Positions 29,834 through 38,216 of a stretch of DNA of 64,000 bases are shown here, piece by piece. This DNA is from DATFVA01 sp963832715 (GTDB lineage Bacteria > Bacteroidota > Ignavibacteria > Ignavibacteriales > Ignavibacteriaceae), in assembly GCA_963832715.1 (NCBI GenBank), contig CAWHVB010000009.1:124001-188000 (forward strand), written 5' to 3'. Below the pieces are notes generated by a model. That model had not been told where the DNA came from. It worked only from the letters and a program-made list of their open reading frames with translations, and made no database searches. The stretch's first letter is position 1; every line of letters starts with the position of its first letter. The position numbers and the translations under genes are program-made.

Positions 29834-29875
29834 ATCCTCCCCCGGGAGGGCATAAACTAATCCTTTCAGGATATG
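29831..29875 (-). promoter_or_regulatory. Inverted repeats covering the translation start of the four-paralogue operon
   Basis: AGGATATG at the ribosome binding site and start codon (minus strand of 29831-29838) is complementary to CATATCCT about 30 bases upstream in the leader (minus strand of 29868-29875). A second short hairpin (CCTCC/GGAGG, 29836-29849) also involves the ribosome binding site. Translational control is inferred. Confidence 0.4.
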
Positions 29876-30218
29876 AATTTGTTAAAAATGCCCATAAACC
29901 CATCTGAATATCCCCGATATTCTAATTTTAGTTGTTAATGTAAATCAAAACGTCTCTAAAATCAACAACCATCGGTATCTCAACAGAATGTTAAACATAT
30001 ACCTGGTTTTTGAACCGTCTTATCCGCATTTCTATTTTCTTTGTATCAGGCCTCCAGCCGGCCTTTATCCGGCCTCCGGGTTCTCGTATCCATCGAGTCC
30101 CAGTTATAACATCTCTTATGTCGTACCATCGGATCTCTTATCTTAAAATTAACGACTCAAATAAAGGAATAATTATCTCCAAAATATTATCTTTAAAAGA
30201 AAGCTATCCCAAAATAAA
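29876..30218. other. Divergent intergenic region
   Basis: This region lies between the leftward four-paralogue operon and rightward proline dehydrogenase and should hold both promoters. I see no convincing -33/-7 pair. A short GC-rich stretch with repeated CCGGCCT units lies at about 30049-30080. A 70-codon open frame crossing it has no ribosome binding site or recognisable product. Confidence 0.5.
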
Positions 30219-31149
30219 ATGAGTATTCCCAGAAAAATCTTGCTGTGGAGTTCACAGAATACCTGGATGAAAAGAAACATCCCGGATCTCTTTTTTGTAA
30301 AAAAGGCTTTAAAGAGATTTATGCCTGGTGAGTCTATCGAATCTGCTTTAAGTGAATCAGAAAAACTAAAGCACTACGGGATAGGCACAGTCTTTACAAA
30401 ATTGGGAGAGAATATAAATACTCTTTCAGATGCTGAAGCCGTTGCTGCACACTACCCGGATGTATTATCAAAAATAGAAATATCCGGCGTGCCTGCTGAA
30501 ATCTCTCTGAAGCTTACCCAGATAGGATTTGATATCTCAGCGGAGGCTGCTGCAGTTAACTTTGAAAAAGTTGTAAGTCATGCGGCGAAACATCAGAATT
30601 TCATGTGGATAGATATGGAACAAAGTTCTTATACACGAAGGACTATCGATTTCTATAAGCATTTTAGAAATAAGTACTCTAATATTGGTATTTGTCTTCA
30701 GGCTTATCTGAAAAGCACCCAAAGCGATATTCAGGAGCTTTTACCGGTATCACCAAATATCCGACTTGTGAAGGGAGCCTATATGGAACCTCCCGGAATA
30801 GCCTTCGCTGAGAAAAAGGACGTTGATAGAAATTATCTCGCTCTTGCTAAAAGGCTGCTGGATTACTCAAAAGAACAACTTGGAAGAATCGCGATTGCCA
30901 CCCACGACATGTCCATTATCTCAGCAATAAAGGAATACGCTTCCACAAACAAAATTGATAAAGCCAATTTTGAATTCCAGATGCTTTATGGAATTAAGTC
31001 TTCCGAACAACTTAAAATTGCGAGGGATGGATATAAAATACGTGTACTTATAAGTTACGGAGAAGCCTGGTATTCATGGTCATATGAGGCGGCTGGCTGA
31101 AAGACCTGCTAACGTCTGGTTCGTCCTGAAGAATATTATTTCAAAATGA
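30219..31149 (+). CDS. Proline dehydrogenase, one frame break near the C-terminus
   Basis: An FAD-dependent proline dehydrogenase (TIM-barrel ProDH, about 309 residues), first step of proline degradation to glutamate. Family signatures are ISLKLTQIGFDIS, FMWIDMEQSSYTRRTIDFY, GICLQAYLKSTQSDI, IRLVKGAYMEPPG, IATHDMSIISAI and FEFQMLYGI. The terminal motif is VLISYGEAWYSW followed by YMRRLAERPANVWFVLKN. The single frame stops at 31100. Deleting the C at 31081 restores the conserved RRLAERPANV motif and carries the frame to a stop at 31149. No P5C dehydrogenase gene is adjacent. No clear ribosome binding site precedes the ATG. Confidence 0.9.
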
Positions 31150-31251
31150 ACCACAAATGCCTTTATCAATTACCTTCGAATAGTTTCGCTGGAAGCAATA
31201 TTTTTCGTCGTAAAATCCGAATCTTCTGAAGTTAAAATTATGAGCAAAAAA

Positions 31252-31279
31252 AAGCCGTGAAGTAATAACTCCACGGCTT
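31252..31279 (-). terminator. Intrinsic terminator of the lipoprotein gene
   Basis: AAGCCGTG (31252-31259) and CACGGCTT (31272-31279) form a perfect 8-bp stem with a 12-base loop. On the minus strand it is followed by seven T. It lies 20 bases past the PEGA lipoprotein stop. Confidence 0.85.
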
Positions 31280-31299
31280 AAATTAAAATACATCTGAAT

Positions 31300-32052
31300 T
31301 TAGAATCTAGTATCAGCACCCGTATTATTATAAATCCAGGTAAGCTCTACCCAGGCAGGATTTCCCGAAGTTCCTCCGCCGCGATTTGTAATTCTCAGTT
31401 TAGAATAATTTCCGTCATCATCATACAGAAATACATATTGAGTTTCTGTATCAGCAATACCGGTTGTCCATGGTCCGCTAAGCGGATAAGTAGGAGAATC
31501 AACTCCGTCTGAAAGGTTAGTTGCACCGCCTACTTTAAAGAAAGTTTGTCTGTGCATATGACTATTCAAACTAGCACTTTGTACTAAATACCCATTAGAT
31601 GTATAATAGATATCTGCATTAACGCTGTCAGCCGTAGAAATCGCTATGGTATTCCCTGTAGATAAATCTAAACCGCTTGGATCACTCGCACTCGGATCAG
31701 CACTTTCATATATAATTACCGGACCATACATTGTTACATTCAGTGTAGAAACGAGGGTAACCGGTGACGGAGCCGTCTGAATGTTTGCCTGAACCGTAAC
31801 ACTGAAAGTGGTATCGCGATAACCAGCTAAGCTTAGTTTTACCGTATGGGCGCCCACTGATAAACCTGTGACGCTGTCAGGGGTTACTCCGTAATTTGTC
31901 CCATCAACACTTATCTGAGCTCCCTGTGGAGAAGAGTCAATTAAAATTGAGCCTGTTTCTGTTACCGGGGGAGGGTTAGTCGTAGTATCAGAACACGATG
32001 CTATTAAAACTCCCAATAAAATGGCTAATGGTATAAAAAGATATTTTCTCAT
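31300..32052 (-). CDS. Lipoprotein with PEGA domain
   Basis: A 250-residue exported lipoprotein. The signal peptide MRKYLFIPLAILLGVLIASC ends in a lipobox with Cys20 as lipid anchor, followed by a Ser/Thr/Pro linker. Residues about 35-95 are a PEGA domain (GSILIDSSPQGAQISVDG, YGVTPDSVTGLSVGAHTVKL, LAGYRDTTFSVTVQ), a beta-sandwich found in surface proteins of many bacteria. The C-terminal 150 residues (STLNVTMYGPVIIYESADP, TQYVFLYDDDGNYSKLRI) have no family I recognise. It is probably anchored in the outer membrane or at the surface. AAGGAAGG precedes the ATG. It is 28 bases downstream of another lipoprotein gene, so they are likely one transcript. Confidence 0.8.
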   Translation of the reverse strand: MRKYLFIPLAILLGVLIASCSDTTTNPPPVTETGSILIDSSPQGAQISVDGTNYGVTPDSVTGLSVGAHTVKLSLAGYRDTTFSVTVQANIQTAPSPVTLVSTLNVTMYGPVIIYESADPSASDPSGLDLSTGNTIAISTADSVNADIYYTSNGYLVQSASLNSHMHRQTFFKVGGATNLSDGVDSPTYPLSGPWTTGIADTETQYVFLYDDDGNYSKLRITNRGGGTSGNPAWVELTWIYNNTGADTRF

Positions 32053-32080
32053 AATCTGTTTTCCTTCCTATTTATTATTA

Positions 32081-32581
32081 TTATTTTTTTGTAAAAGTAA
32101 AGCTTTCATTATTCCCATCTACTTTAAAATGGGCCGTCCCGGAAATCTTTTTCATATCCTCGGATAGCGTGGCATTGTACGATGCATCATATCTGCTTTT
32201 AGTATCATCTTTCATTGTCATTTTATTTGATTCGCGGGTGATCGTGCCGCTGATAGTTTTATTCATTGGTTCCCGGTATGATACGGAAAGATTTGCTTTA
32301 AAATTCTCATTGTGCTGTTCGGTGATTTTCAGAGTTGCACTATGATTTTCAAACTTTCCTGTCCACGTGCCGGTTAGATCCGGATACTTCTTTGTGGTAT
32401 CCGCAGCTGCAGTCGTATCAGTCCCTGGCTGAACCATATTGGTTGTATCTTTCTTTGTTGTTTCTCCTTCGGGCTTTTCAGCATTCTTCTGACAGCCAGC
32501 GGACAATACAACAAGGGAACTAATTAAAATGAGGACGGAGATATATTTACTTAAAGATGTCTTGATTTCCTTTTTGAACAT
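32081..32581 (-). CDS. Small lipoprotein of unknown function
   Basis: A 166-residue lipoprotein. The signal peptide ISVLILISSLVVLSAGC has a clear lipobox with the lipidated Cys at about residue 30. A Thr/Lys/Asp-rich linker (KKDTTNMVQPGTDTTAAADT) leads to a small all-beta domain starting YPDLTGTWTGKFENHSATLK and ending GTAHFKVDGNNESFTFTKK, resembling lipocalin-like small domains. No enzymatic motif is present. AAAAGGAG stands seven bases before the ATG. It is the first gene of a two-lipoprotein unit. Confidence 0.75.
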   Translation of the reverse strand: MFKKEIKTSLSKYISVLILISSLVVLSAGCQKNAEKPEGETTKKDTTNMVQPGTDTTAAADTTKKYPDLTGTWTGKFENHSATLKITEQHNENFKANLSVSYREPMNKTISGTITRESNKMTMKDDTKSRYDASYNATLSEDMKKISGTAHFKVDGNNESFTFTKK

Positions 32582-32932
32582 CTTAACTCCTTTTCTTAAA
32601 GTGTTTTATTGTTTTTTAAGTCGTAGTGAAAAATACAGAAATAATCAAAATATAACTATGATCCGTCCATCAATATTTTATAATGTGATCTGGCTTTTTA
32701 GCCGCCATTTATTGAGTAAAACCCATTAAGAAATGGAAATACTAATCAAACAGGCAAAAACCCAAACTAATTGCAACCTCGTTCATATACAAATTCGGAG
32801 AATCGAATCAGCTCCTGCCTATATTTTCACTAAATGAGAGCGAGTGACGATCTAGTGGCTAAAGATCAGTCCCAAAAGCCAGCACTCCATTTGCTGCATC
32901 CGAATCTTCTAAGCTCCGATATTCCTTTCTTC
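32582..32932. other. Intergenic region, no gene seen
   Basis: About 350 bases upstream of the lipoprotein pair and downstream of the leftward membrane-protein gene. It should contain the lipoprotein promoter. A near-match TATATTTTG on the minus strand around 32646-32654 has one base too many for the -7 consensus. I see no RNA gene or hairpin of note. Confidence 0.45.
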
Positions 32933-33307
32933 TCACACCGTTTTGAAGCTCTGGAAGCTGTTTAGCATTGTAAGTCCGAATACAATAAAGAATACTATAT
33001 ATAGTACAAAGAGTGCAATCGATATAATGAGGAAGACTTTTTGTATGAAGAAGAACCGGCTTTCTCTTTCGAGTGCTCTTTCGAGTATCATAGAGTCGCC
33101 GGAATTTAAGTACATTTTAAATGAGTCGGAAGATTCCCTTAATCGTAACCCGCTAATGATGAGCGGTATGCCTATAACCGCACCAATAATTGTGAGACAC
33201 TCTATCGCGCCTATAATTATATAGAAGATCCCGACGAAACTCATATCGCCGGCCATCTTACTGACTGTAATATGAAATACTGGAGAAATAGTAGTTGCCT
33301 GGTCCAT
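32933..33307 (-). CDS. Small membrane protein (DUF5362-like)
   Basis: A 124-residue membrane protein with hydrophobic segments at about residues 24-50 (VGIFYIIIGAIECLTIIGAV, GIPLIISGL) and 90-115 (VFLIISIALFVLYIVFFIVF). They are separated by a charged helix (RLRESSDSFKMYLNSGDS, LERALERESRFFF). This layout is like the DUF5362 family, but I make that match from general pattern only. The function is unknown. The ATG is preceded by AAAAAAGGAGCGGTA. No neighbour suggests a role. Confidence 0.65.
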   Translation of the reverse strand: MDQATTISPVFHITVSKMAGDMSFVGIFYIIIGAIECLTIIGAVIGIPLIISGLRLRESSDSFKMYLNSGDSMILERALERESRFFFIQKVFLIISIALFVLYIVFFIVFGLTMLNSFQSFKTV

Positions 33308-33442
33308 TACCGCTCCTTTTTTTATTTTTAATCCGGGTATCTATTATTAATTTAACTTAAATATTTCTTCAAATCAAAACTCACGATCCTGATCCAACTA
33401 ATTGTTTATATTTTAAACATCTTTGACAAAATGTCAGACGCC

Positions 33443-33486
33443 GGAGTTATGCCGTGGAAGAGACGGAGTTATGTCGGGGAAGGGAC
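33443..33486 (+). repeat. Two tandem 22-base direct repeats
   Basis: GGAGTTATGCCGTGGAAGAG (plus AC) at 33443-33464 is followed directly by a second copy at 33465-33486 differing at only three positions, then the first four bases of a third copy (GGAG). This is seen directly. No function is evident. Confidence 0.7.
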
Positions 33487-34153
33487 GGAGAAGGACTCAA
33501 AATGAGACAGGGTTAAAAGTGCGAAAAAATGCGATTTGGGGCTGTTGAAAAAATTTATATATGACAAAATGGCAGTGGTTCATTTTAGAACGCGGTGGTA
33601 ATTAGAAGCTTTATTTAAGGCTGAGGATTGTATGGGAGGACAAAGAGGGCGGGGAAGGTATAAGTTAATAGGGGACGTGACTGCAATCCTACTGTTAACT
33701 CGCTCAATTTTGCATGACAATATCTATCTAATGTATGTAGTAATTCCCTGGAGTGGTCATAGGATGATAATTCATTTGGTAATTAGTAAGCATTCAAAGA
33801 ACCTTCGATTTGAATCAAACAGAACATCTGCTTCAATTGTAACGGGAATTCAACTCATAGCTAATCACTAATTGGAGTTTACTTGATTCCCTCCATTCTA
33901 CAGAATGTTGACTTCCGCTATTTTCTGAAACATGAAATCCTGGAGAATGATTACAGCACAGTTCGGCTGTTCCATAATCCCTTTCAAAAACAGCACTTCT
34001 GTTACCTGCCAGCAAATTTTTACTTGTAAAACTTACATCAACCAAAATTGTCACCTAAATACCCCCAGTATATTTTTTAATTCCAGCTTTTTCACAACTG
34101 GCATATTATTTTCTTCCTGTTAACCGTCTTTGAAATTATGAAAAAACTCTTAT

Positions 34154-34229
34154 CAGGTGATAAAATCAAATGTTTCACCTGTGAAATGTAAGTTCCGGTA
34201 AATAATTCTAAACAAGAAAACATTACCGG
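34154..34229 (+). promoter_or_regulatory. Dyad cluster, candidate enhancer sites for a sigma-54 activator
   Basis: CAGGTGA (34154-34160) pairs with TCACCTG (34175-34181). Overlapping it is TTTCAC-CT-GTGAAA (34173-34186). Further on, CCGGTAA (34195-34201) pairs with TTACCGG (34223-34229). They lie roughly 90-165 bases before the inferred transcription start, the usual place for NtrC-type enhancers. Binding is inferred. Confidence 0.45.
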
Positions 34230-34292
34230 TAATCAAATAAGAATCAAAAATAATTGTCTTTATTATCGGCAGGGCAGAGTGCAAATAACCAA

Positions 34293-34307
34293 TGGCACGA
34301 ATCCTGT
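34293..34307 (+). promoter_or_regulatory. Sigma-54-like promoter of the pilin-like gene
   Basis: TGGCACG-AATC-CTGT matches the sigma-54 consensus TGGCACG-N4-TTGC at all of the -24 block and at two of four bases of the -12 block, with correct spacing (GG to G). It lacks the final C. It is 90 bases before the pilin-like ATG. An NtrC-type activator gene at 49795-51159 makes sigma-54 use plausible. Confidence 0.45.
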
Positions 34308-34397
34308 TGAGGTAGTAAGAGCTTAAAAATTTATTGATCGTAACTAATTGATAAGAACACATAATAAACTAATCACAACAATGTAAGGAGATCTGTA

Positions 34398-34793
34398 ATG
34401 GGTCAACAACAACTTCTTTTAATCGTTCTTGGTGTTATCGTAGTTGGTATAGCTGTAGTAGTTGGTATCAACTTATTCAACGCAAACGCTGAATCATCTA
34501 CCCAGGATTCAATAGTTTCTCAGGGAACTAACATTGGTGCTATGGCACAGCAGTATTTTAAAAAACCCACTTCAATGAACGGCGGTGGAAACAGCTTTCT
34601 TAATTTTACTACAAAAGTATGGGACAATCTACCTCAAAAACTTAAAGTATCAACCGATGCAGATTGGACACAAACACCACCTACAGAATCAGCAAATAAC
34701 GTTGTCTTTACTGCTACGCCTATAGACCAGAGTTATACTTGGTCGGTAATCACTACCGTAACAAAAGATTCAATTAACTCAATCATACAATAA
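34398..34793 (+). CDS. Pilin-like protein of the type IV pilus locus
   Basis: A 131-residue protein whose N-terminus is a single long hydrophobic helix (MGQQQLLLIVLGVIVVGIAV, then VVGINLFNANAESSTQDS) like a type IV pilin stem, followed by a globular part with GGGNSFLNF. It lacks the usual G-FTLIE prepilin cleavage motif and Glu5. If a Gly-directed peptidase acts, it would cut after Gly2. Its place directly before pilC-pilB-pilT, a good AGGAG site seven bases before the ATG, its own promoter and a strong terminator all fit a highly expressed major subunit. The pilin role is inference from context and topology. No prepilin peptidase gene is in the window. Confidence 0.65.
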   Translation: MGQQQLLLIVLGVIVVGIAVVVGINLFNANAESSTQDSIVSQGTNIGAMAQQYFKKPTSMNGGGNSFLNFTTKVWDNLPQKLKVSTDADWTQTPPTESANNVVFTATPIDQSYTWSVITTVTKDSINSIIQ

Positions 34794-34816
34794 AAGAAGA
34801 TATTAATTTTCGCTTA

Positions 34817-34843
34817 AAAGGCTGTAAGATAATTACAGCCTTT
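34817..34843 (+). terminator. Intrinsic terminator after the pilin-like gene
   Basis: AAAGGCTGTAA (34817-34827) and TTACAGCCTTT (34833-34843) form a perfect 11-bp stem with a 5-base loop, followed by CTTATTTT. It lies 24 bases past the stop, so the subunit gene is transcribed largely apart from the machinery genes. Confidence 0.85.
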
Positions 34844-35022
34844 CTTATTTTAAATCATTCCAGATAAAATACGGCAAAAATCTTTATCTGGATTTACTCG
34901 AACTGTCATTTTTTTTGTATAAAATCTAAGAACCATCCTTATTAACGTTATAATCAACACTTTATTTTTGGAATGAGAATTGTAGAGATAGTCTAAAAAT
35001 TAATAACAATTGCAATTATAAA

Positions 35023-36399
35023 ATGGTTGAATTAAAATTTACTGCGGAAAAATTAAACGGGCAGGCTATTAATGGATCACTTTCTGCTAATACATTTACT
35101 GAGGGAAAGAAAAAAATTCAGAGACTAGCCGAAAAAAATCAGCTAAAAATCAGGTTGATCGAAAAAAAATCCACTTTTCTATATAAGGTTAGAAAGGGCA
35201 ACGAAAAACCAATCACAGGTGAACAAAAAGCCTATACCAAGAAAGAAGTTGTAGATGCTTTATCAAGGCTAGGCTACCAGGTGATTTCTGTTAATAAAAA
35301 ATTACTTGACTATAACAGGAAGCCCCCCACTGCAGAAATAGTAACTTTTGTTAAAATCAGTTCAGAGCTACTTGATCAGAAATTACCATATAATGAAATA
35401 CTCACTTTGCTAATGAATGATACTGAAAATAAAACTTTAAGGGATACTCTTAAGGAGGTTAACAACGACCTAAAAAAAGGAGCGGACAGCGAAGCAACTT
35501 TTATGAAGTATCAGACTGTTTTTGGAAAATTCACAGCTTATATGCTTGGATTAGCCTCTAAAAGCGGCAATATGGCGGAAATTTACAAAGCCACTGCAAA
35601 GTTTATGGAAAGAAGACAGGAGTTTAAGAAAAGTCTCCGGAGTGCTTTGATTACTCCATTAGTGACAATCTTTGTACTATTCCTGGCCGTAGTGTTCTAT
35701 GTTGCTTATATCTTCCCCGAAACAGCAAAATTGTTTGTTCGATTTAAAATCGAACTTCCGCCTATGACAGCTTTCACTCTAAAAATGAGTGATTTCATGA
35801 TGGATAATATGTATTTGCTGCTCGCAGTGTTTCTATTACCTCCTATATTATTCTGGAAATGGGCTACATCAAAAAAAGGAAATGTAATTTTTCACAAAAT
35901 GTTATTTCAGCTGCCCCTTGTCGGGAATCTTATTCATAAGACAATTATTGAGGTGTACTGCAGAGTATTCTATACTTTGTACAGCGGTTCAGCCGAAAGT
36001 ATTGAACCGATAAGGATAGCAGCAGAAGCGGCAGGTAATAAATACTTTGAAGAGCGTATCAAAAATGTGGCAATCCCACTTATGGTTAAAAAAGGAGTAG
36101 GAATGACCGATGCTTTTACTGCATCAGGAGTTTTTACCGAGACTGCGTTATCGCGTTTACACTCAGGTGAAGAAACCGGAACCATTAAAAATACTTCCCT
36201 CCAGCTTGCTAATTATTATGAAGCGGAAACAGTATATAAACTTAAAAACTTCATAGAAATAATCCAGGTTGTAATAGCCATGATAATCATGGTTGTAATG
36301 ATTCTATTGACTCTTGTTTCTGCGGAAACAGCAACGGTACACCCTAAATCTCCCGGAATGGCAAATAATGTAACTTATATGCAGAGTGATAAAGTATGA
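35023..36399 (+). CDS. pilC: Type IV pilus inner-membrane platform protein (PilC/GspF family)
   Basis: A 458-residue polytopic protein of the T2SSF/PilC family, the inner-membrane platform that couples the assembly ATPases to pilin insertion. It has an N-terminal cytoplasmic extension of about 100 residues. The first T2SSF domain is ISSELLDQKLPYNEILTLLM with TAYMLGLASKSGNMAEIY and a membrane segment (ALITPLVTIFVLFLAVVFYV). The second has IEVYCRVFYTLYSGSAESIE and ALSRLHSGEETGTI, ending in the membrane segment IIQVVIAMIIMVVMILLTLV. A TATTTTTG at 34973-34980 could be its -7 promoter element, without a clear -33 partner. Its TGA overlaps the next start (ATGA), so it is coupled to pilB. Confidence 0.9.
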   Translation: MVELKFTAEKLNGQAINGSLSANTFTEGKKKIQRLAEKNQLKIRLIEKKSTFLYKVRKGNEKPITGEQKAYTKKEVVDALSRLGYQVISVNKKLLDYNRKPPTAEIVTFVKISSELLDQKLPYNEILTLLMNDTENKTLRDTLKEVNNDLKKGADSEATFMKYQTVFGKFTAYMLGLASKSGNMAEIYKATAKFMERRQEFKKSLRSALITPLVTIFVLFLAVVFYVAYIFPETAKLFVRFKIELPPMTAFTLKMSDFMMDNMYLLLAVFLLPPILFWKWATSKKGNVIFHKMLFQLPLVGNLIHKTIIEVYCRVFYTLYSGSAESIEPIRIAAEAAGNKYFEERIKNVAIPLMVKKGVGMTDAFTASGVFTETALSRLHSGEETGTIKNTSLQLANYYEAETVYKLKNFIEIIQVVIAMIIMVVMILLTLVSAETATVHPKSPGMANNVTYMQSDKV

Positions 36400-38186
36400 T
36401 CGAGACAAATCTGGAGATGACCGATAAAATCGGTTTTCTGCTTTTCAAAAAAGGAATAATTGACGCCGCAACTTTAGAAAAAGCGCTTAATGCTAAAGCT
36501 AATGATCCTAATAAGGTAAAAAGAAACCTTGCACAGATTTTAGTACAGGATTTCGGTTATGATCATGATACAATTTTCAGAGAAGTTGCAATATTATATG
36601 CTTTCCGTGAGCTTGATACCCGCCCGGAAGATATCCCCGAAAACAGACTCGACTCAATAAAACATATGATAACGAGTTCCGGTGATATATTAAAAGGCCA
36701 GATGCTCGAGCATAAGATAATCCCGTTCATGTACGATGAACGATTGAAAGATAAACTGATTCTTGCTGCAATAGATCCTACAGACCGTAATATTCCTAAA
36801 ATCGCTTTCGGATTAAACGCTAAAAAATATGAAATCGTTTTTATAAGAAAGAAAGATTATGAAAAATTAATCTCCACGATTCTTCCTCCGGAAAATGTTT
36901 ATCTCAAGATGATGGAGGAAATGGATGTTGAAATTAAAATTGAAGATGAAGAAAATTCGTTTGATGAAGACGAACTTGATGCGGAAATAAATAAAAGTGC
37001 TCTCATTAACCTGGTAGAAGCAGCACTTATAGAAGGGGTTAGAAAAGGAGCAAGCGATATCCATTTCGTCCCTAAAATGAATAATAAAACCGACATCCTG
37101 ATTAGAATTGATGGCAATCTGCAGCATTGGCATACACAGGATGGAACGCTCCCAGAGGCGGTGGTAGCTGTTGTGAAGGACAGATCGAAGGGAATGGATC
37201 GGTTCGAAAGAGAAAGAGCGCAGGATGGATTTATTCAGAGAGAAATAGACGGTCATGTCATCAGATTCAGAGTTTCGGTTCTTCCTATGGTTGGAACTGA
37301 ACTAAAAAATAAGTTTGAAAGTGTTGTAATAAGAATATTGGATGACAGAAAGGTTATTACCGATCTGGATAAATTAGGATTAACCGGATATGCCAGGCAG
37401 GCTTTCGTTAAAGCCATCAACCAGCCGCAGGGTATGGTTATCTTAACCGGTCCAACAGGAAGCGGGAAAAGTACAACGCTCGTAGCAGCCCTTTATCAGG
37501 TGATTGATCCTTCGCTTAATGTACTCACAGTTGAAGACCCTGTTGAATATGTAATACAGGGAGCACGCCAGTTAAAAATTGGATATAAGATGAATTTTGA
37601 CCAGGCTATCCGGTCAATCCTTCGTCATGACCCGGATGTGGTTCTTGTAGGTGAAATGCGAGATAAAGAAACTGCAGAGGTTGCCATCAAACTTGCTAAT
37701 ACAGGACACCTGACATTTTCGACTCTGCATACAAATGATGCCCCCAGTGCTGTCTCCCGTTTATATAAAATGGGAGTTGAACCTTTTCTCATTGCTTATG
37801 CTATAAATATTATCGTTGCTCAGCGCCTGGTAAGGAGTTTATGTAATAATTGCAAGAAGAGAGTGGTAAATTTTGACGAAACTCTAATGAATGCTGCTGG
37901 CCTGAATATTGAGGAATGGAAGAATTATACGATCTATGAGCCGAAAGGATGTGAAAAATGCAATGGAACTGGTTATAAGGGCAGATTAGCCATTCATGAA
38001 TCATTGTATTTTACAAAAGAGATAAGAAAAATAATTGTTCGTTCTGGTATTGAAGTTGATGAAGAAAAGATACGAGATCAGGCAAAGAAAGACGGAACCC
38101 TTACACTAAGAGATTCAGGACTTGATAAAGTGAAACTTGGTTTAACATCTATACAGGAAGTACTCGCAGCAACTACTGATGAATAA
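36396..38186 (+). CDS. pilB: Type IV pilus assembly ATPase (PilB/GspE family)
   Basis: A 596-residue hexameric assembly ATPase of the GspE/PilB family. The N-terminal MshEN-type domain covers about residues 10-160 (IGFLLFKKGIIDAATLEKAL). The ATPase core has ASDIHFVPKM, Walker A GPTGSGKSTTLVAALYQV at about 350, the Asp box VEDPVEYVIQGARQLKIG, Walker B DPDVVLVGEMRDKETAEVAI and the His box THL-type GHLTFSTLHTNDAPSA. The zinc-binding tetracysteine motif (LCNNCKK ... CEKCNGTGYKGR), typical of PilB/GspE and absent from PilT, is intact. It powers subunit addition at the inner membrane. It overlaps pilC by four bases. Confidence 0.95.
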   Translation: MIETNLEMTDKIGFLLFKKGIIDAATLEKALNAKANDPNKVKRNLAQILVQDFGYDHDTIFREVAILYAFRELDTRPEDIPENRLDSIKHMITSSGDILKGQMLEHKIIPFMYDERLKDKLILAAIDPTDRNIPKIAFGLNAKKYEIVFIRKKDYEKLISTILPPENVYLKMMEEMDVEIKIEDEENSFDEDELDAEINKSALINLVEAALIEGVRKGASDIHFVPKMNNKTDILIRIDGNLQHWHTQDGTLPEAVVAVVKDRSKGMDRFERERAQDGFIQREIDGHVIRFRVSVLPMVGTELKNKFESVVIRILDDRKVITDLDKLGLTGYARQAFVKAINQPQGMVILTGPTGSGKSTTLVAALYQVIDPSLNVLTVEDPVEYVIQGARQLKIGYKMNFDQAIRSILRHDPDVVLVGEMRDKETAEVAIKLANTGHLTFSTLHTNDAPSAVSRLYKMGVEPFLIAYAINIIVAQRLVRSLCNNCKKRVVNFDETLMNAAGLNIEEWKNYTIYEPKGCEKCNGTGYKGRLAIHESLYFTKEIRKIIVRSGIEVDEEKIRDQAKKDGTLTLRDSGLDKVKLGLTSIQEVLAATTDE

Positions 38187-38216
38187 AAAATTAAAAATAT
38201 AAATGCTTAATTAATT

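Larger units (their letters stand above)
33308..34397. other. Long non-coding region upstream of the pilin-like gene
   Basis: About 1.1 kb without a credible gene. It contains a perfect dyad TGACA-AAA-TGTCA (33424-33436), a near copy TGACA-AAA-TGGCA (33562-33574), two tandem 22-base repeats (33443-33486), two dyad clusters (34154-34186 and 34195-34229) and a sigma-54-like promoter (34293-34307). Short open frames of 60-80 codons lack ribosome binding sites and family features. Confidence 0.6.

Noticed and set aside
30010..30222. Possible small gene upstream of proline dehydrogenase
   Set aside because: No ribosome binding site, atypical composition and overlap with a probable promoter region.
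33562..33590. Second sigma-54 promoter at TGGCAG near 33570
   Set aside because: The -12 GC element at correct spacing is missing and no gene follows within several hundred bases.
33632..34123. Short open frames on both strands in the gap before the pilin-like gene
   Set aside because: They lack ribosome binding sites, signal peptides and any family motif, and they overlap each other on opposite strands.
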